Shown: positions 28,185 to 39,032, counted from the stretch's first letter. The stretch is 64,000 bases of DNA from JAHJQZ01 sp963675235 (GCA_963675235.2 CAXXFU010000002.1:1191888-1255887), one strand, 5' to 3'. Notes: generated by a model not told the origin, from the letters alone. A program made the numbers and translations.

Positions 28185-29246
28185 CTAGGTTCCCGGACGA
28201 ATGCGATTTCCGGCGCTGTCGAAAACCAGCGATCGGCTGGCACCGATGCCAACGGAAATCACATCTCCAGCCTTGAAGCCATGAAGATCCCGATCTTCGA
28301 TGACCATGGCTTCACCGGATTCCAAGGAGCCGTAGATGTAGCGGGTGCCGCCAAGATTTTCGACGACATCGACCTTGACCGTCATCTCGGCTTCGCCTGC
28401 ACCGAACAGAAAATGTTCGGGGCGCACACCAACGATCACGTCTCCATTCCCATCGAGCCCAGGAATGTCGAGAGTTGCGTCCTGACTGATCTGGATGGTT
28501 TTGCCCGTATGTCTCGCCTTGAAGAAATTCATTCTCGGCGAGCCGATGAAACCGGCAACAAACAGATTATCGGGATCCGCATAAAGCGTATCCGGTGCGC
28601 CAGCTTGCTCGATCACGCCCTTGCGCATCACCACGATCCGGTCAGCCAGGGTCATCGCCTCGGTCTGGTCGTGGGTCACATAGATCATGGTCGTCCCGAG
28701 CTTGTTGTGCAGCTTGGCGATCTCTACGCGCATGGAGACCCGGAGTTCAGCATCCAGGTTCGACAGCGGCTCATCGAACAGGAACACGCCGGGATTGCGC
28801 ACAATGGCGCGACCAATGGCGATGCGTTGCCGCTGGCCGCCGGAAAGCTGGGCCGGTTTGCGATCAAGCAGGTCTTCAATCTGAAGCGTACGCGCCGTTT
28901 CGCGAACTTTTTTGGCGATCTTCGCCTTGCTCAGGCGCGCCATGCGCAACGAGAACCCGATATTCTGTTCGACATTCATGTGCGGATACAGGGCATAGTT
29001 CTGGAAAACCATGGCAACGCCCCGCTCGATGGGGTCGGCGTCGTTGACGCGTCGCCCGTCGATCTGCACTTCGCCCCGGGTGATGTCCTCAAGTCCGGCC
29101 ACCATGCGCAGCAAGGTGGACTTGCCGCAGCCTGATGGCCCAACAAAAACGGTGAAGGAGCCGTTCTCCACCTTCAGATTGAAATCATCAATCACCTGCA
29201 CTGCGCCGTAGGTTTTACCGACGCCGACCAATTCGACCATAGACAT
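28185..29246 (-). CDS. Sugar ABC transporter ATPase (MsmK/UgpC type)
   Basis: A 353-residue ATP-binding subunit: Walker A GPSGCGKST (36-44), Q-loop FQNYALYPHM, signature LSGGQRQR (134-141), Walker B VFLFDEP (154-160), and the C-terminal TOBE/MalK-like regulatory domain (VGVRPEHF). It energises the importer formed by the solute-binding protein at 34293 and the permeases at 33331 and 32513. It is separated from them by the GH151 and LacI genes but lies in the same operon. Confidence 0.94.
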   Translation of the reverse strand: MSMVELVGVGKTYGAVQVIDDFNLKVENGSFTVFVGPSGCGKSTLLRMVAGLEDITRGEVQIDGRRVNDADPIERGVAMVFQNYALYPHMNVEQNIGFSLRMARLSKAKIAKKVRETARTLQIEDLLDRKPAQLSGGQRQRIAIGRAIVRNPGVFLFDEPLSNLDAELRVSMRVEIAKLHNKLGTTMIYVTHDQTEAMTLADRIVVMRKGVIEQAGAPDTLYADPDNLFVAGFIGSPRMNFFKARHTGKTIQISQDATLDIPGLDGNGDVIVGVRPEHFLFGAGEAEMTVKVDVVENLGGTRYIYGSLESGEAMVIEDRDLHGFKAGDVISVGIGASRSLVFDSAGNRIRPGT

Positions 29247-29250
29247 TGTT

Positions 29251-30330
29251 CTAGTTGTTCTCCCTGCCCTGCCCTTGTTGCTCCGGCCGGTAGCGTCGGG
29301 TTGAGCCTCTGAGGGTCAACCCGCATTTGACCGTGACCGTCCTGTGCGCAATGGGCCCGGTCTTTTCCAGACGTGATGTGAGTGCTGCGACGATGTTGTC
29401 GGCTAGGGCCTCGGCAGGTTGCCCTATGGCTGTGATGCTGGGCACGTGCACCCGAAATGCCGGGAAATCGTCAAAACTCACCAAGGAAATGTCATCTGGA
29501 ATGCGCAGCCCGTTTTCGTGAATCCAGGTCAGTGCTCCGATTGTCATGTAGTAGTTGGCGCTGAACACTGCGGTCGGCGCGCTCGCCTGCGCGAAAAACG
29601 ACGCCATCGCCGAATATCCGCCGGATTCGCGCCAGTCACCGTAAAACACCAGATGCGGATCGCTCTCAATCTCATGCGCCGCTAGCGCTTCGTGATAGCC
29701 GGCAAGACGTTCCCGAGCCGCCGATTCCTCGCTTCTGCCAACAATCGTGGCGATGCGGGTGTGACCGAGATCGATCAGGTGTTCGACCGCATGCCGACTT
29801 GCCTCGCGGTTGTTGACGAAGACGCGGTCGGCCGGGAGGCCCGGAATATCGTGATCGTACAAGACGATCTTCAGTCCCCTGCCCACCAGCCGCTTGAGCG
29901 GTTCGTCCAGACTGGGAAATCCGGCCATTATGATGGCATCGACACGGTGAGACAGAAATGACTCGATACCTTCCATGACCGAGCGCCCGTCCAGGGTATG
30001 ACTGTACGTCATGAGGGCACGGCCGGTATTTCGGAACTTGCGACTAAGCTGATCCAGAAGTTCGGCGTGGAACTCGCCCATATTGGGCACCAAAAGGCCG
30101 ACGACATGGCTGATGTCGGTCTTCATCGACGCGGCGATGGCATTGCGGGTGTAGCCGAGTGTATCGATGGCGCGCTCTATCTGGATTCGGTTGGCATCAC
30201 GGGTGCTCTGCCCGTTCAGAAACCGGGACACCGTGCCAACGGCAACCCCGGCCTCTGTGGCAACGTCGACAACCGTCGGCGACCTCGTCCGCCGGCCCGC
30301 CCTGTCTTCTGATTGGTCTGCCATGTTCAT
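29251..30330 (-). CDS. LacI-family transcriptional regulator
   Basis: About 359 residues from the chosen start MNMADQSED (another ATG lies 18 codons upstream; start uncertain). The N-terminal HTH is TVVDVATEAGVAVGTVSRFL with the hinge NAIAASMKT; the periplasmic-binding-like sensor domain follows (VVGLLVPNMGEFHAELLDQL; VSFDDFPAFRV). It sits within the operon it probably controls. Two identical copies of GAAACGTTATCAA upstream of the operon's first gene are candidate operators. The inducer is likely a fucose derivative (inference). Confidence 0.9.
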   Translation of the reverse strand: MNMADQSEDRAGRRTRSPTVVDVATEAGVAVGTVSRFLNGQSTRDANRIQIERAIDTLGYTRNAIAASMKTDISHVVGLLVPNMGEFHAELLDQLSRKFRNTGRALMTYSHTLDGRSVMEGIESFLSHRVDAIIMAGFPSLDEPLKRLVGRGLKIVLYDHDIPGLPADRVFVNNREASRHAVEHLIDLGHTRIATIVGRSEESAARERLAGYHEALAAHEIESDPHLVFYGDWRESGGYSAMASFFAQASAPTAVFSANYYMTIGALTWIHENGLRIPDDISLVSFDDFPAFRVHVPSITAIGQPAEALADNIVAALTSRLEKTGPIAHRTVTVKCGLTLRGSTRRYRPEQQGQGRENN

Positions 30331-30455
30331 CCCATTCTTCACGTCCGGCACCGACCTGCGCTTCACAGCCGGCGGGTGGCGCATGCACTAGTATCAGATC
30401 GGTCGATCGGCAAGTTCACGCGGCCGATGCCGAACCGCCTGTTTGAACGACAGGT

Positions 30456-32510
30456 TCACAGACTGTCCTCGAACACGATCGCGGCGTGGATATGCAACCG
30501 GGGCAGCAACACCTCGACAGCGCCATCGGCGCGCGTGGTGACGTCCAGCTCATTGCCGGTCAGCGCCTCGTAAGCGCGTGTTGGCACGGCTGGAAGGCGC
30601 ACCGTTGCAGTCACGGGGCCAATCGCCGGCACATCTTCGATCATCTCCATGACCCGGGTTTTCCCATCCGCATCCGGCACAGCGTGTCCGCGGATTTGCG
30701 GTGCCGCGTAGAGCAGATGGAGAATGTGACGCCGGTGAGCCTGCTGAACTGTCAGGCTGGCGCGTCCGGCCGACGTCAGATCGGTCTCAAGTGCCGGATC
30801 CGGCATCAGTCGCGCAATCAGCTCGCCAATCACATGCTTGAAGAGCGGCTGCCCCATGCCATGATAGATCTTGAAGATTGGGTAGGCGACATAGGCAATC
30901 CCGTCCATCTCGGTTACGGCCGGACCAAGTGGCGCGGCCGCGGGATCGTCCGGGGTGTGCTGGTGGGAACACCAGGCGCGGAACGACCGGTTGAAATAGG
31001 GCCTGTGAGCAAACGCGAGCACATTTGCGCCCGCAAGAGCAACTTGACGCGGACTGCCGTAAACGACGAACGGTGTCTCTGGAAATCCCGACATCTCACC
31101 GGAAATGGCAGTGACATAGGACGGGTCGAATTCGTGTCTGCCTTCGCGCGCTATCAGACCTGTCGGCAGCACGAACTCGCCGTCGGCGTCGAGACCGCTC
31201 CGGTCGGACAGAATGATCTTGCCGCCGGCGGCGTGAAAGACCCGAAGCTTGTCGGCCATGGCGTGATCGAGTGAGATTTCGTCGGGCAGGATGATCAGGC
31301 GGTAGCCATCCAGTGGCGCGCCAGAATCGACAATATCGAAGGGATATTTAAGCTCCTGCAGCATCTGGACGGCGCCGTCGTCGCTGACATTGTTGCGGGC
31401 ACCACGAGGGTTGAAATGCTCGGCCGACAGGATCGCGATTTCGGAAATCTGCCGCGCGCCTTCGAGGAAGGGTTCCAACCTGGCCACGCGATCGTAGGCG
31501 GATGCTATGGAGCGATAGGTATCCTTGTTGATGGCGCCATTCGGATGCAGTTGATCGCCTACAAGGCATTTCGAGCCCAGCGCCACCATCTGGGCGCACT
31601 CGTATTCGAGTGCTTCGGGGTGTTTGAATCCACCGAACTCGCCCCAGGACGTATGGAACTTTCCTGTGTGCGCAAGAAAATCCGTTCCCAGCGTGGCGGC
31701 ATAGCGCGCGCTCGAAGGGAAGTGGTCGTACCCCCAGCCCCCGGTCGGCAGGCTTTCGAGTTCGAGATGCGAGTAGGTGCTGAATCGTACCGCACCCTGC
31801 TTGTGGATATGCCCGCAATTGTAGAAGACGCGCAGTTCGGGGTATTCTTCGGCAAGCGCCGCACTCATTTCCTGACGGAAATGCTCGTTGACCTCTTCGT
31901 CATTGGCCAGCCGATCATCGGGATATTCCGGATCGCGCCCCATCGAGAGCATACGGTCCACGCATGCCGGACAGACGCAGTCCGGGGTCAGCACGATATC
32001 GAAGAAAAGACCCGGCGGGGTGTATCGCCGCGCGATCTCTTGCGCCTGGGCGAGAAGCTCCTGGCGATAGGCCTCGTGGTTGAGGCAGAGCGTGTGCCAT
32101 GCCGGGCTCAGCTGGCGTCCGGAGGATGTGTCTTCGACGCACTCATGAAAATACTGGTTCGATGCACTCATGGCACGCCATTCGGGATGAAGGCGCGCAT
32201 TGCGCTCGTCCCACTGCACCGAGATATAGACCGGCGCCTCAATGTCGACCGCCTGCAAAGCGCCGATCATGTCGCCCAAAAGGTCCGGGCGCGCCAGGTG
32301 CGGGTGCGGCGCCCCAACTTCGGTCGGATAATAGGACCAGCCATGATGGCACTTGGCGAAGATGGTCACCGAGTTGACGTTGGCCTCACTGAACGTCCGC
32401 CCGAAATCATCGGCGTCGAAAGCCGAACCGACGTCCGGAATGTGCTCCGAGGTGTGGAAATCCAGGTGAACGTGGCGATATCTGAGCGGTTTGGTGGTGC
32501 GGGTTGCCAT
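30456..32510 (-). CDS. Putative alpha-L-fucosidase, GH151-like
   Basis: A 684-residue protein; the start at 32510 (MATRTTKPLRYRHVHLDFHT) has AAGGAG just before it. Architecture: an N-terminal (beta/alpha)8 barrel (about 1-350; HVHLDFHTSEHIP, FFDIVLTPDCVCPACV, AHTGKFHTSWGEFGG), a flavodoxin-like domain resembling the beta-galactosidase trimerisation domain (YRLIILPDEISLD; FHAAGGKIILSD) and a small C-terminal beta domain. This fits GH151 / 'hypothetical glycosyl hydrolase 6' proteins, some of which have alpha-L-fucosidase activity. No signal peptide. It is two bases after the permease stop. Activity on fucosides is inferred from family and context. Confidence 0.75.
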   Translation of the reverse strand: MATRTTKPLRYRHVHLDFHTSEHIPDVGSAFDADDFGRTFSEANVNSVTIFAKCHHGWSYYPTEVGAPHPHLARPDLLGDMIGALQAVDIEAPVYISVQWDERNARLHPEWRAMSASNQYFHECVEDTSSGRQLSPAWHTLCLNHEAYRQELLAQAQEIARRYTPPGLFFDIVLTPDCVCPACVDRMLSMGRDPEYPDDRLANDEEVNEHFRQEMSAALAEEYPELRVFYNCGHIHKQGAVRFSTYSHLELESLPTGGWGYDHFPSSARYAATLGTDFLAHTGKFHTSWGEFGGFKHPEALEYECAQMVALGSKCLVGDQLHPNGAINKDTYRSIASAYDRVARLEPFLEGARQISEIAILSAEHFNPRGARNNVSDDGAVQMLQELKYPFDIVDSGAPLDGYRLIILPDEISLDHAMADKLRVFHAAGGKIILSDRSGLDADGEFVLPTGLIAREGRHEFDPSYVTAISGEMSGFPETPFVVYGSPRQVALAGANVLAFAHRPYFNRSFRAWCSHQHTPDDPAAAPLGPAVTEMDGIAYVAYPIFKIYHGMGQPLFKHVIGELIARLMPDPALETDLTSAGRASLTVQQAHRRHILHLLYAAPQIRGHAVPDADGKTRVMEMIEDVPAIGPVTATVRLPAVPTRAYEALTGNELDVTTRADGAVEVLLPRLHIHAAIVFEDSL

Positions 32511-32512
32511 GG

Positions 32513-33334
32513 CTACTCCTTGCCTCCGGTTGTGGCTTGCGAACCGGCGGCAAACTGACGCTGGAAGATAAGAAAGATGATCAGGGGCACACTTGTCGTA
32601 AGGATCGCGGCCACCGCACGCAGATCCCAATTGAGGTCATAAGTGCCTGAGATCCGCGCCAGGACGACGGGCAGCGGCACGTCGCTCCTGAGAAAAAGCA
32701 TCGGCAGAAGCAATGCGTTCCATGTCCACAGAAACTGCAGAATACCGACGGCGAACACAGGGCTGAGCGAGTTTGGCAAGACCACGTGCCAGAACGTGGC
32801 AATTGGACCGCAGCCGTCGATGCGCGCCGCTTCGATGAGGTCCTTGGGAAAATCTTCAAGGAAGTTCTTCACCAGAAAGATCGACCAGGCAAAGCTCAGC
32901 CCGACGTAAGGAATGATCACCGCTGCGAAACTGTCGATCATGCCCAGTTCGCGCCATAGGCGGAAAAGCGGAATGATCACCACCTGCACAGGCAACACGA
33001 ATGCATTGATGATGATGATCAAAAGCACACGTCTGAACCTGAAACGCAGAAAATGGAAAGCGTAGGCGGCGGCCGGTGTCAGGAACATGGTGAGCAGGGT
33101 CGAAATGCCGGCCAGCTGGACCGTGGTCCAGAAGGCGCTCGCGAGCGGATATTCAGACCACACGCGCTGCCAGGCACTCAGTGTGAATGTCACTTGATCG
33201 ATACGCCACCAGCCGATTGTCGTCTCGCTGAGCGGACGAATGGACAGGATCACAATGCCGATGATCGGAATAATCCAGATGAGGGCAATGCTGCCCATAA
33301 CGAAAATGATCCAGCGTGGAGCGCGTCCTATCAT
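32513..33334 (-). CDS. Sugar ABC transporter permease (MalG type)
   Basis: A 273-residue inner-membrane protein with six predicted membrane segments; the first is WIIFVMGSIALIWIIPIIG. The EAA loop (IEAARIDGCGPIATFWHVVLP) contacts the ATPase. ATG at 33334 overlaps the TGA of the previous permease gene (ATGA). The much longer upstream frame is an antisense or out-of-frame reading of that gene. Confidence 0.94.
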   Translation of the reverse strand: MIGRAPRWIIFVMGSIALIWIIPIIGIVILSIRPLSETTIGWWRIDQVTFTLSAWQRVWSEYPLASAFWTTVQLAGISTLLTMFLTPAAAYAFHFLRFRFRRVLLIIIINAFVLPVQVVIIPLFRLWRELGMIDSFAAVIIPYVGLSFAWSIFLVKNFLEDFPKDLIEAARIDGCGPIATFWHVVLPNSLSPVFAVGILQFLWTWNALLLPMLFLRSDVPLPVVLARISGTYDLNWDLRAVAAILTTSVPLIIFLIFQRQFAAGSQATTGGKE

Positions 33335-34293
33335 TTCGCACCTGCTGTCCGTTGGATGATGGCAGGGATCGAGATCACCAGCACCGCGACCAGAAGCACC
33401 ACGGTCGCCGCAGCGCCATAGCCCAGTTTGAACTGAGTCATGGACTCCCGATACATGAAGTAACCCACGGTTTCGGTGGCCCGCACAGGACCGCCGCCAG
33501 TGAGAATGAAGATAATGTCGAAAGCCCTGAGGGCGTTCAGCAGGTTGATGAAAATGGCGACGCGCACGCCCGGAAGGGATAGCGGCATCATGACAAACCG
33601 CATGATCGACAGGGGCTTGGCCCCATCCATATAGGCCGCCTCGAGCACGCTTTTGGGTATGGCCTGCACCGCGGCAAAACACAGCATGAGCGGAAGGCCA
33701 ACAGCGCTCCAGCTTGCGGCGATGATAACGGCCCAAAGGGCCGTGGTCGGGTCTCCCAACCAGGCATAGGAAAAGCCGGGGATGAAATTGCCGATCATGC
33801 TGTTCAGGAGGCCGCCCTGATCCGGCCTGAGGATGGAGATCCACATATAGCCGCTCACGGTCTCGGAAACGCCGAATGCGGAAAACACCATGATCCGGAA
33901 AATGAGAGTCTGGCTCGGCGCAAAAGCGCTGAGCATCGCCAACGCCCAGCCGACGGACACCGATATGGCGGTTGTCGCCAGCGTGAAGACGATGGTCGTC
34001 AAGATCGTGTTGAGAAAGGTGGGGTCGGCCATCAGCCGGATGTAGTTGCCGAAGCCGGTATATTTGGGCGCCGCCAGACCTTTGATATCAAAAAAACTCA
34101 GCCGGATCGTCTCGATCAGCGGATAGACCACTGCGATGGCGAAGAACGCCAGAACCGGGAGAATTAGCAACCAGGCCGCCGGCGTGTCCCTGAGGCGCCA
34201 CCCTCGACTGGCGAGCAGGACTTCTTGCTCGCCAGTCTCGGGAGTCCGGGAGGAGCCGGGGCCTGCCGCAGATGAGGCGGCAGGCTGTGACAT
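33331..34293 (-). CDS. Sugar ABC transporter permease (MalF type)
   Basis: A 320-residue permease with an N-terminal cytosolic stretch of about 30 residues, then six or more membrane helices (AAWLLILPVLAFFAIAVVYP...). The EAA-type loop is LEAAYMDGAKPLSIMRFVMMP. The start ATG shares its A with the TGA stop of the solute-binding protein gene upstream; its end overlaps the MalG-type permease. It forms the channel with that permease. Confidence 0.94.
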   Translation of the reverse strand: MSQPAASSAAGPGSSRTPETGEQEVLLASRGWRLRDTPAAWLLILPVLAFFAIAVVYPLIETIRLSFFDIKGLAAPKYTGFGNYIRLMADPTFLNTILTTIVFTLATTAISVSVGWALAMLSAFAPSQTLIFRIMVFSAFGVSETVSGYMWISILRPDQGGLLNSMIGNFIPGFSYAWLGDPTTALWAVIIAASWSAVGLPLMLCFAAVQAIPKSVLEAAYMDGAKPLSIMRFVMMPLSLPGVRVAIFINLLNALRAFDIIFILTGGGPVRATETVGYFMYRESMTQFKLGYGAAATVVLLVAVLVISIPAIIQRTAGAK

Positions 34294-35588
34294 CAGTATG
34301 CGTCCGCTGCTTTGGCTTCGATGGCCGCGAGCACGGAGTCGACCGTGTCCTCGGTCGGATTCTGCAAGAACCTCTGCAACTGCACGCGGTACTCGTCCAC
34401 CAGATCGCCCGGCAAAAGATCACCAAGGACGAACTGCACCTGGGAGTCCGAGACTGCAGCGGTCGCCACCTGCAACACCGGCCCAAGCAGCGAGGTGTCG
34501 GCCTCCGTGCTCGGCGAGGCGAAGCCGTATTTGGCCAGAATATCTGCAGCCTGCTTGGTCAGCAGGAAATCGAGAAATTCGTCAGCCGCTGCCGGATTGG
34601 CACCATTGGAGGTCACATTGACCTCTTTGGCGTCGACAATCGAGGTGTTGTCGTGGCCCATGCCAAGCGCAGGGAACTGGAAGATCGAGTAGTCGACACC
34701 TTCTGTCATGCCGTAATCGTTGCGCGCACGCCCATTCATCCACATGCCCATCAGCAGGTAGTTCTTGGCGTCGGCCTGGAAGACCATGTCAGCCTCGCCG
34801 TCCCAGTCATTGGCGAGCATGCTGGCGGTATCGCCGCAACATCCAGCATTGATCATCTCGGCATAGGTCATCAAGGCAGTCTTGACCTTGGGATCGGTCC
34901 AGGCGATTTCATGCGCGGCCAGAGCCGATGCTGCTTCGACGCCGGCGGTGCGAATGAGCAGGGTTTCGAACATCTCGGCATGCGCCCAGTACTTGCCGGG
35001 AATGGCAACTGGGGCTGCGTAGCCCACGGCCTTGAGTTTGTCGAAGCTGGCCAGGAACTCGTCCCAGGTCTTGGGCGGCTCAATGCCCGCCTTTTCGAGA
35101 TGCTCGGTCTTGTACCAGATGGCGGACCGGTCGCCATAGGTGTAGGTCAGTCCGTAGGTCTGGCCATCAATCGAACCGAGGTTACGCCAGGAATCGTTGA
35201 GCTTTGCACTCCAGCCATAGCTGTCCCAGGCATCGTCTATCGGACGCAGCATGCCGGCGTCGTTGAGTTCGGCCCGGAATGCGGGCCAGGTGTTGATGAT
35301 GATGTCGACGGTCTCGCCGCCAAGCAGGGCCGAACGGATGCCGCCGCGCGGATCGCCCTGCGCCGTAACCTTCACCTCTCGAACGCTCACGCCCGGATTG
35401 GCCGCGACAAACGCCGCCTCGAGATCGGTCCAGAGATCACCCTCTACGCCGGCCTGCCAGTTCAGGATAACGAGTTCCCCCTCAACCCCTTGCGCCAGCG
35501 CGGCGGGAGCGACGCTCATCACCATGCTCGCAGATATCGCGGCAAGAACGACACGGCGACGCACCAAGTTGCTTGTCCTCAGCTTCAT
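34293..35588 (-). CDS. Sugar ABC transporter solute-binding protein (family 1)
   Basis: A 431-residue periplasmic binding protein. The start at 35588 follows GGAGG; the signal peptide is residues ~1-33 (KLRTSNLVRRRVVLAAISAS ... PAALAQ), with a twin-arginine-like RRR before the hydrophobic core. The mature protein begins GVEGELVILNWQAGVEGD. Family 1 proteins usually bind oligosaccharides. It is the first gene of the fucosidase operon; the 5' region carries the two presumed LacI operators. Confidence 0.93.
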   Translation of the reverse strand: MKLRTSNLVRRRVVLAAISASMVMSVAPAALAQGVEGELVILNWQAGVEGDLWTDLEAAFVAANPGVSVREVKVTAQGDPRGGIRSALLGGETVDIIINTWPAFRAELNDAGMLRPIDDAWDSYGWSAKLNDSWRNLGSIDGQTYGLTYTYGDRSAIWYKTEHLEKAGIEPPKTWDEFLASFDKLKAVGYAAPVAIPGKYWAHAEMFETLLIRTAGVEAASALAAHEIAWTDPKVKTALMTYAEMINAGCCGDTASMLANDWDGEADMVFQADAKNYLLMGMWMNGRARNDYGMTEGVDYSIFQFPALGMGHDNTSIVDAKEVNVTSNGANPAAADEFLDFLLTKQAADILAKYGFASPSTEADTSLLGPVLQVATAAVSDSQVQFVLGDLLPGDLVDEYRVQLQRFLQNPTEDTVDSVLAAIEAKAADAY

Positions 35589-36073
35589 TTCAGTTCTCCT
35601 CCCATAGCGTGCCCGACGCCAGTTTCGCTGTATCGAGCAAATTGAAACGTTATCAACTAATGCAACCATGTCAAGCCTTCGGTGAACCCGAATGGGCAGA
35701 ACGTGCGTGTAATCGATTACAGCAACTGCGAGGTCATGATCGGCCTCAGCGCGACAGTAGGGGCGCCTTTCCGACGCAATCTGTCCGAATATGCAACAAT
35801 TGGCGCCACCAAGACGAATTTCGACGCACAGGCCGCCGCGCCGCACGAGGCCGCTGCTCAAGCTGTGTTGAACGCGGCAACTAACTCGAAACGTTATCAA
35901 TTAAGGCGCAAATGTCGTTCGGACGTGTTGTGCGGCAGCCGCTTGCCAGCCGCTGTTGGCGCCTGCAGCAAGTTCAGCGTCGCCGACCGCTTCGGTGTGC
36001 GTTTGTCGTTACAGTTGTGGCATGTCCATCGGACGCCCGCTTCCCGGGCAGTGCCGATACCGGCGAACCTGTT
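35589..36073. promoter_or_regulatory. Upstream region with two presumed LacI-type operators
   Basis: 485 bases before the leftward fucosidase operon, without a supported gene. GAAACGTTATCAA occurs twice exactly, at 35644-35656 and 35888-35900, 244 bases apart. The central AACGTT with flanking GA/TC resembles LacI-family operators. The first copy lies 56 bases upstream of the start codon. Two distant sites suggest repression by looping. No experimental support; inference from position and repetition. Confidence 0.55.
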
Positions 36074-36805
36074 TCAGGTGGTCCAACCGCCATCGATAAT
36101 ATGGACCTGTCCGGTGGTATAGGTCGCGCCAGCGAGATGGACGGCAAGATCGGCAATCTCTTCGGGTTGGCCGATTCGACCGATGGGCTGACGGGCGATG
36201 AAGGCCTTGCGGGCACCTTCGAAATCCCCGGTTGCCCGCCAGCGATCATGCAGACTCGGGCTTTCGACCGTGCCCGGCGCGATGGCGTTCACGCGGATTC
36301 CCTTGTCGGTATAGTCCCCGGCCAGTGACTTCGTCAGGCCGATCACGGCGGCCTTCGAGATCGAGTAGGCGGCACGATTGGGCACGCCGGTGATTGAGCT
36401 GGCGACCGAGGACATGTTGATGATGCAACCGTCGCGACGTTCGAGCATCTGGGGCAAAACCGCCTTGATCGCATGCACCTGCGCCCAGACATTGAGATCG
36501 AAGGCGAACTCGAGATCGCTGTCGGGCATATCGAGCACCGAGCCGTTGTGCACCACGCCGGCGCAGTTGAACAGCACGTCAATCCGACCGATTTCCGCGA
36601 CCGCCTTATTGATCTCGTCTGTCGAGAGCACATCGAGAATGCGTGTCACAATGCCGGGCGCACCGTTGAGATCGGCGAGCCTTTCCGCGTTGATATCGGT
36701 TGCGATGACCTCGGCACCGGCACGCGCGAAGGCTTCCGCTGAGGCACGTCCAATCCCCTGTGCGGCGGCGGTGATGAGAACTCTTTTTCCGGTCAGGTCG
36801 GCCAT
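36074..36805 (-). CDS. SDR; candidate 2-keto-3-deoxy-L-fuconate dehydrogenase
   Basis: A 243-residue Rossmann-fold NAD(P)-dependent dehydrogenase from MADLTGKRVLITAAAQGIGR (start at 36805; a start 14 codons upstream is also open). Glycine-rich motif AAAQGIGR at 13-20; catalytic Ser in MSSVAS and YSISK with Tyr147/Lys151; PGTVESPSLHDRW matches the DHRS6/BDH2-like group to which bacterial 2-keto-3-deoxy-L-fuconate dehydrogenases belong. Role inferred: oxidation of the FucD product. Last gene of the second transport operon, 10 bases after the enolase-superfamily gene. Confidence 0.75.
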   Translation of the reverse strand: MADLTGKRVLITAAAQGIGRASAEAFARAGAEVIATDINAERLADLNGAPGIVTRILDVLSTDEINKAVAEIGRIDVLFNCAGVVHNGSVLDMPDSDLEFAFDLNVWAQVHAIKAVLPQMLERRDGCIINMSSVASSITGVPNRAAYSISKAAVIGLTKSLAGDYTDKGIRVNAIAPGTVESPSLHDRWRATGDFEGARKAFIARQPIGRIGQPEEIADLAVHLAGATYTTGQVHIIDGGWTT

Positions 36806-36815
36806 GACGTGCGTC

Positions 36816-37922
36816 CTAGGTGTGGATTGTGTGGGAGCCTTCGACACTCATGGCGTCGATGGCATCGAAGTCCCAGTCTATGCCGAGCCCCGGCGTATCG
36901 GAAGGAACGGCGCGACCGATGTGGACTGTCATTTTGTCGCCCGTCAGACTGTCGAGCTGCGGAATGAATTCGACCCAGCGCGCGTTCGGCACCGCAGCGC
37001 ACAGGTTAACATGCAGTTCCATCAGAAAATGCGGACAAACCGCGACGTTGAAGGCCTCGGCCATATGCGCGACCTTGAGCCAGGGCGTGATGCCACCGAC
37101 GCGGCCGACATCGACCTGAACGATTGAACAGGCATGCCGCTCGAGATAGTCGCGGAACTGCTCGGGCGCATAAAGGCTTTCGCCAACGGCGATCGGAATC
37201 GCGGTCTGGGCGCATAGTCTTGCGTGGCCGCTGACATCGCCTGCGGGCAGAGGCTCTTCGAACCAGCCGATATCGAGCGGTTGGTAGGCGGATGCGCGGC
37301 GGATGGCCTCGTCGACCTGGAAGGCCTGGTTGGCGTCCGTGAAGATTTCGAACCCAGGCCCGACAGCGTCGCGCACCGCCGAGATGCGTGCCACATCCTC
37401 GTGGATCGGACGTCCGACCTTCAGCTTGCAGCCTCCGAATCCGTCAGCCTTGGCCTTGAGTGCATCCTCGACGAGAGCCTCGGAGGACAGGTGCAGCCAA
37501 CCGCCTTCGGTCGTGTAGAGCGGAATGTCCTTTTGCGCGCCTCCGGCCAGCAGATGCAAAGGCAGGCCAAGCTTGCGCGCCTTGAGATCCCACAGCGCCG
37601 TGTCGATGGCCGCCAGCGCAATCGAGGTGATCGCACCGATGGTCGTGGCGTGGGTCATAAAGAGCAGGTCGCGCCAAATCGCCTCGATCTCATTGGCCTC
37701 ACGACCGATCAGGGCCGGCGCCAGCGTTCGGTCGATCAGAGCCATCACCGAGGGGCCGCCGGTCCCGATCGTGTAGCTGTAGCCGGTCCCGACAACACCA
37801 TCCTCGTCGGTGATCCTGACGATCGGCGTTTCCTGGCTCACAAAGGACTGGATGGCGTCGACCCGCTTCACCTTCGGCTTGAGATCGACCATCCGTGTTT
37901 CGATACGGGTGATGCGTGCCAT
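36816..37922 (-). CDS. Mandelate racemase / enolase-superfamily acid-sugar enzyme
   Basis: A 368-residue cytosolic enzyme with an N-terminal capping domain and an enolase barrel. Mandelate-racemase-subgroup residues are in place: KxK at 166/168, metal ligands D196 (FTDANQAF), E222 (FEEP), E248 (VGES), and D271/H298 as the His-Asp dyad (VQVDVGR, CPHF). It should abstract the alpha proton of an aldonate or aldarate, probably as a dehydratase. It is clearly different from FucD at 48865. Substrate unknown; it may handle a second deoxy-sugar or hexuronate released from the same glycan. Confidence 0.85.
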   Translation of the reverse strand: MARITRIETRMVDLKPKVKRVDAIQSFVSQETPIVRITDEDGVVGTGYSYTIGTGGPSVMALIDRTLAPALIGREANEIEAIWRDLLFMTHATTIGAITSIALAAIDTALWDLKARKLGLPLHLLAGGAQKDIPLYTTEGGWLHLSSEALVEDALKAKADGFGGCKLKVGRPIHEDVARISAVRDAVGPGFEIFTDANQAFQVDEAIRRASAYQPLDIGWFEEPLPAGDVSGHARLCAQTAIPIAVGESLYAPEQFRDYLERHACSIVQVDVGRVGGITPWLKVAHMAEAFNVAVCPHFLMELHVNLCAAVPNARWVEFIPQLDSLTGDKMTVHIGRAVPSDTPGLGIDWDFDAIDAMSVEGSHTIHT

Positions 37923-37924
37923 GG

Positions 37925-39028
<1,104 letters not shown>

Positions 39029-39032
39029 GGGA

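Noticed and set aside
27687..29135. 482-residue plus-strand frame
   Set aside because: Antisense to the ABC ATPase and the GH95 5' end; no independent evidence.
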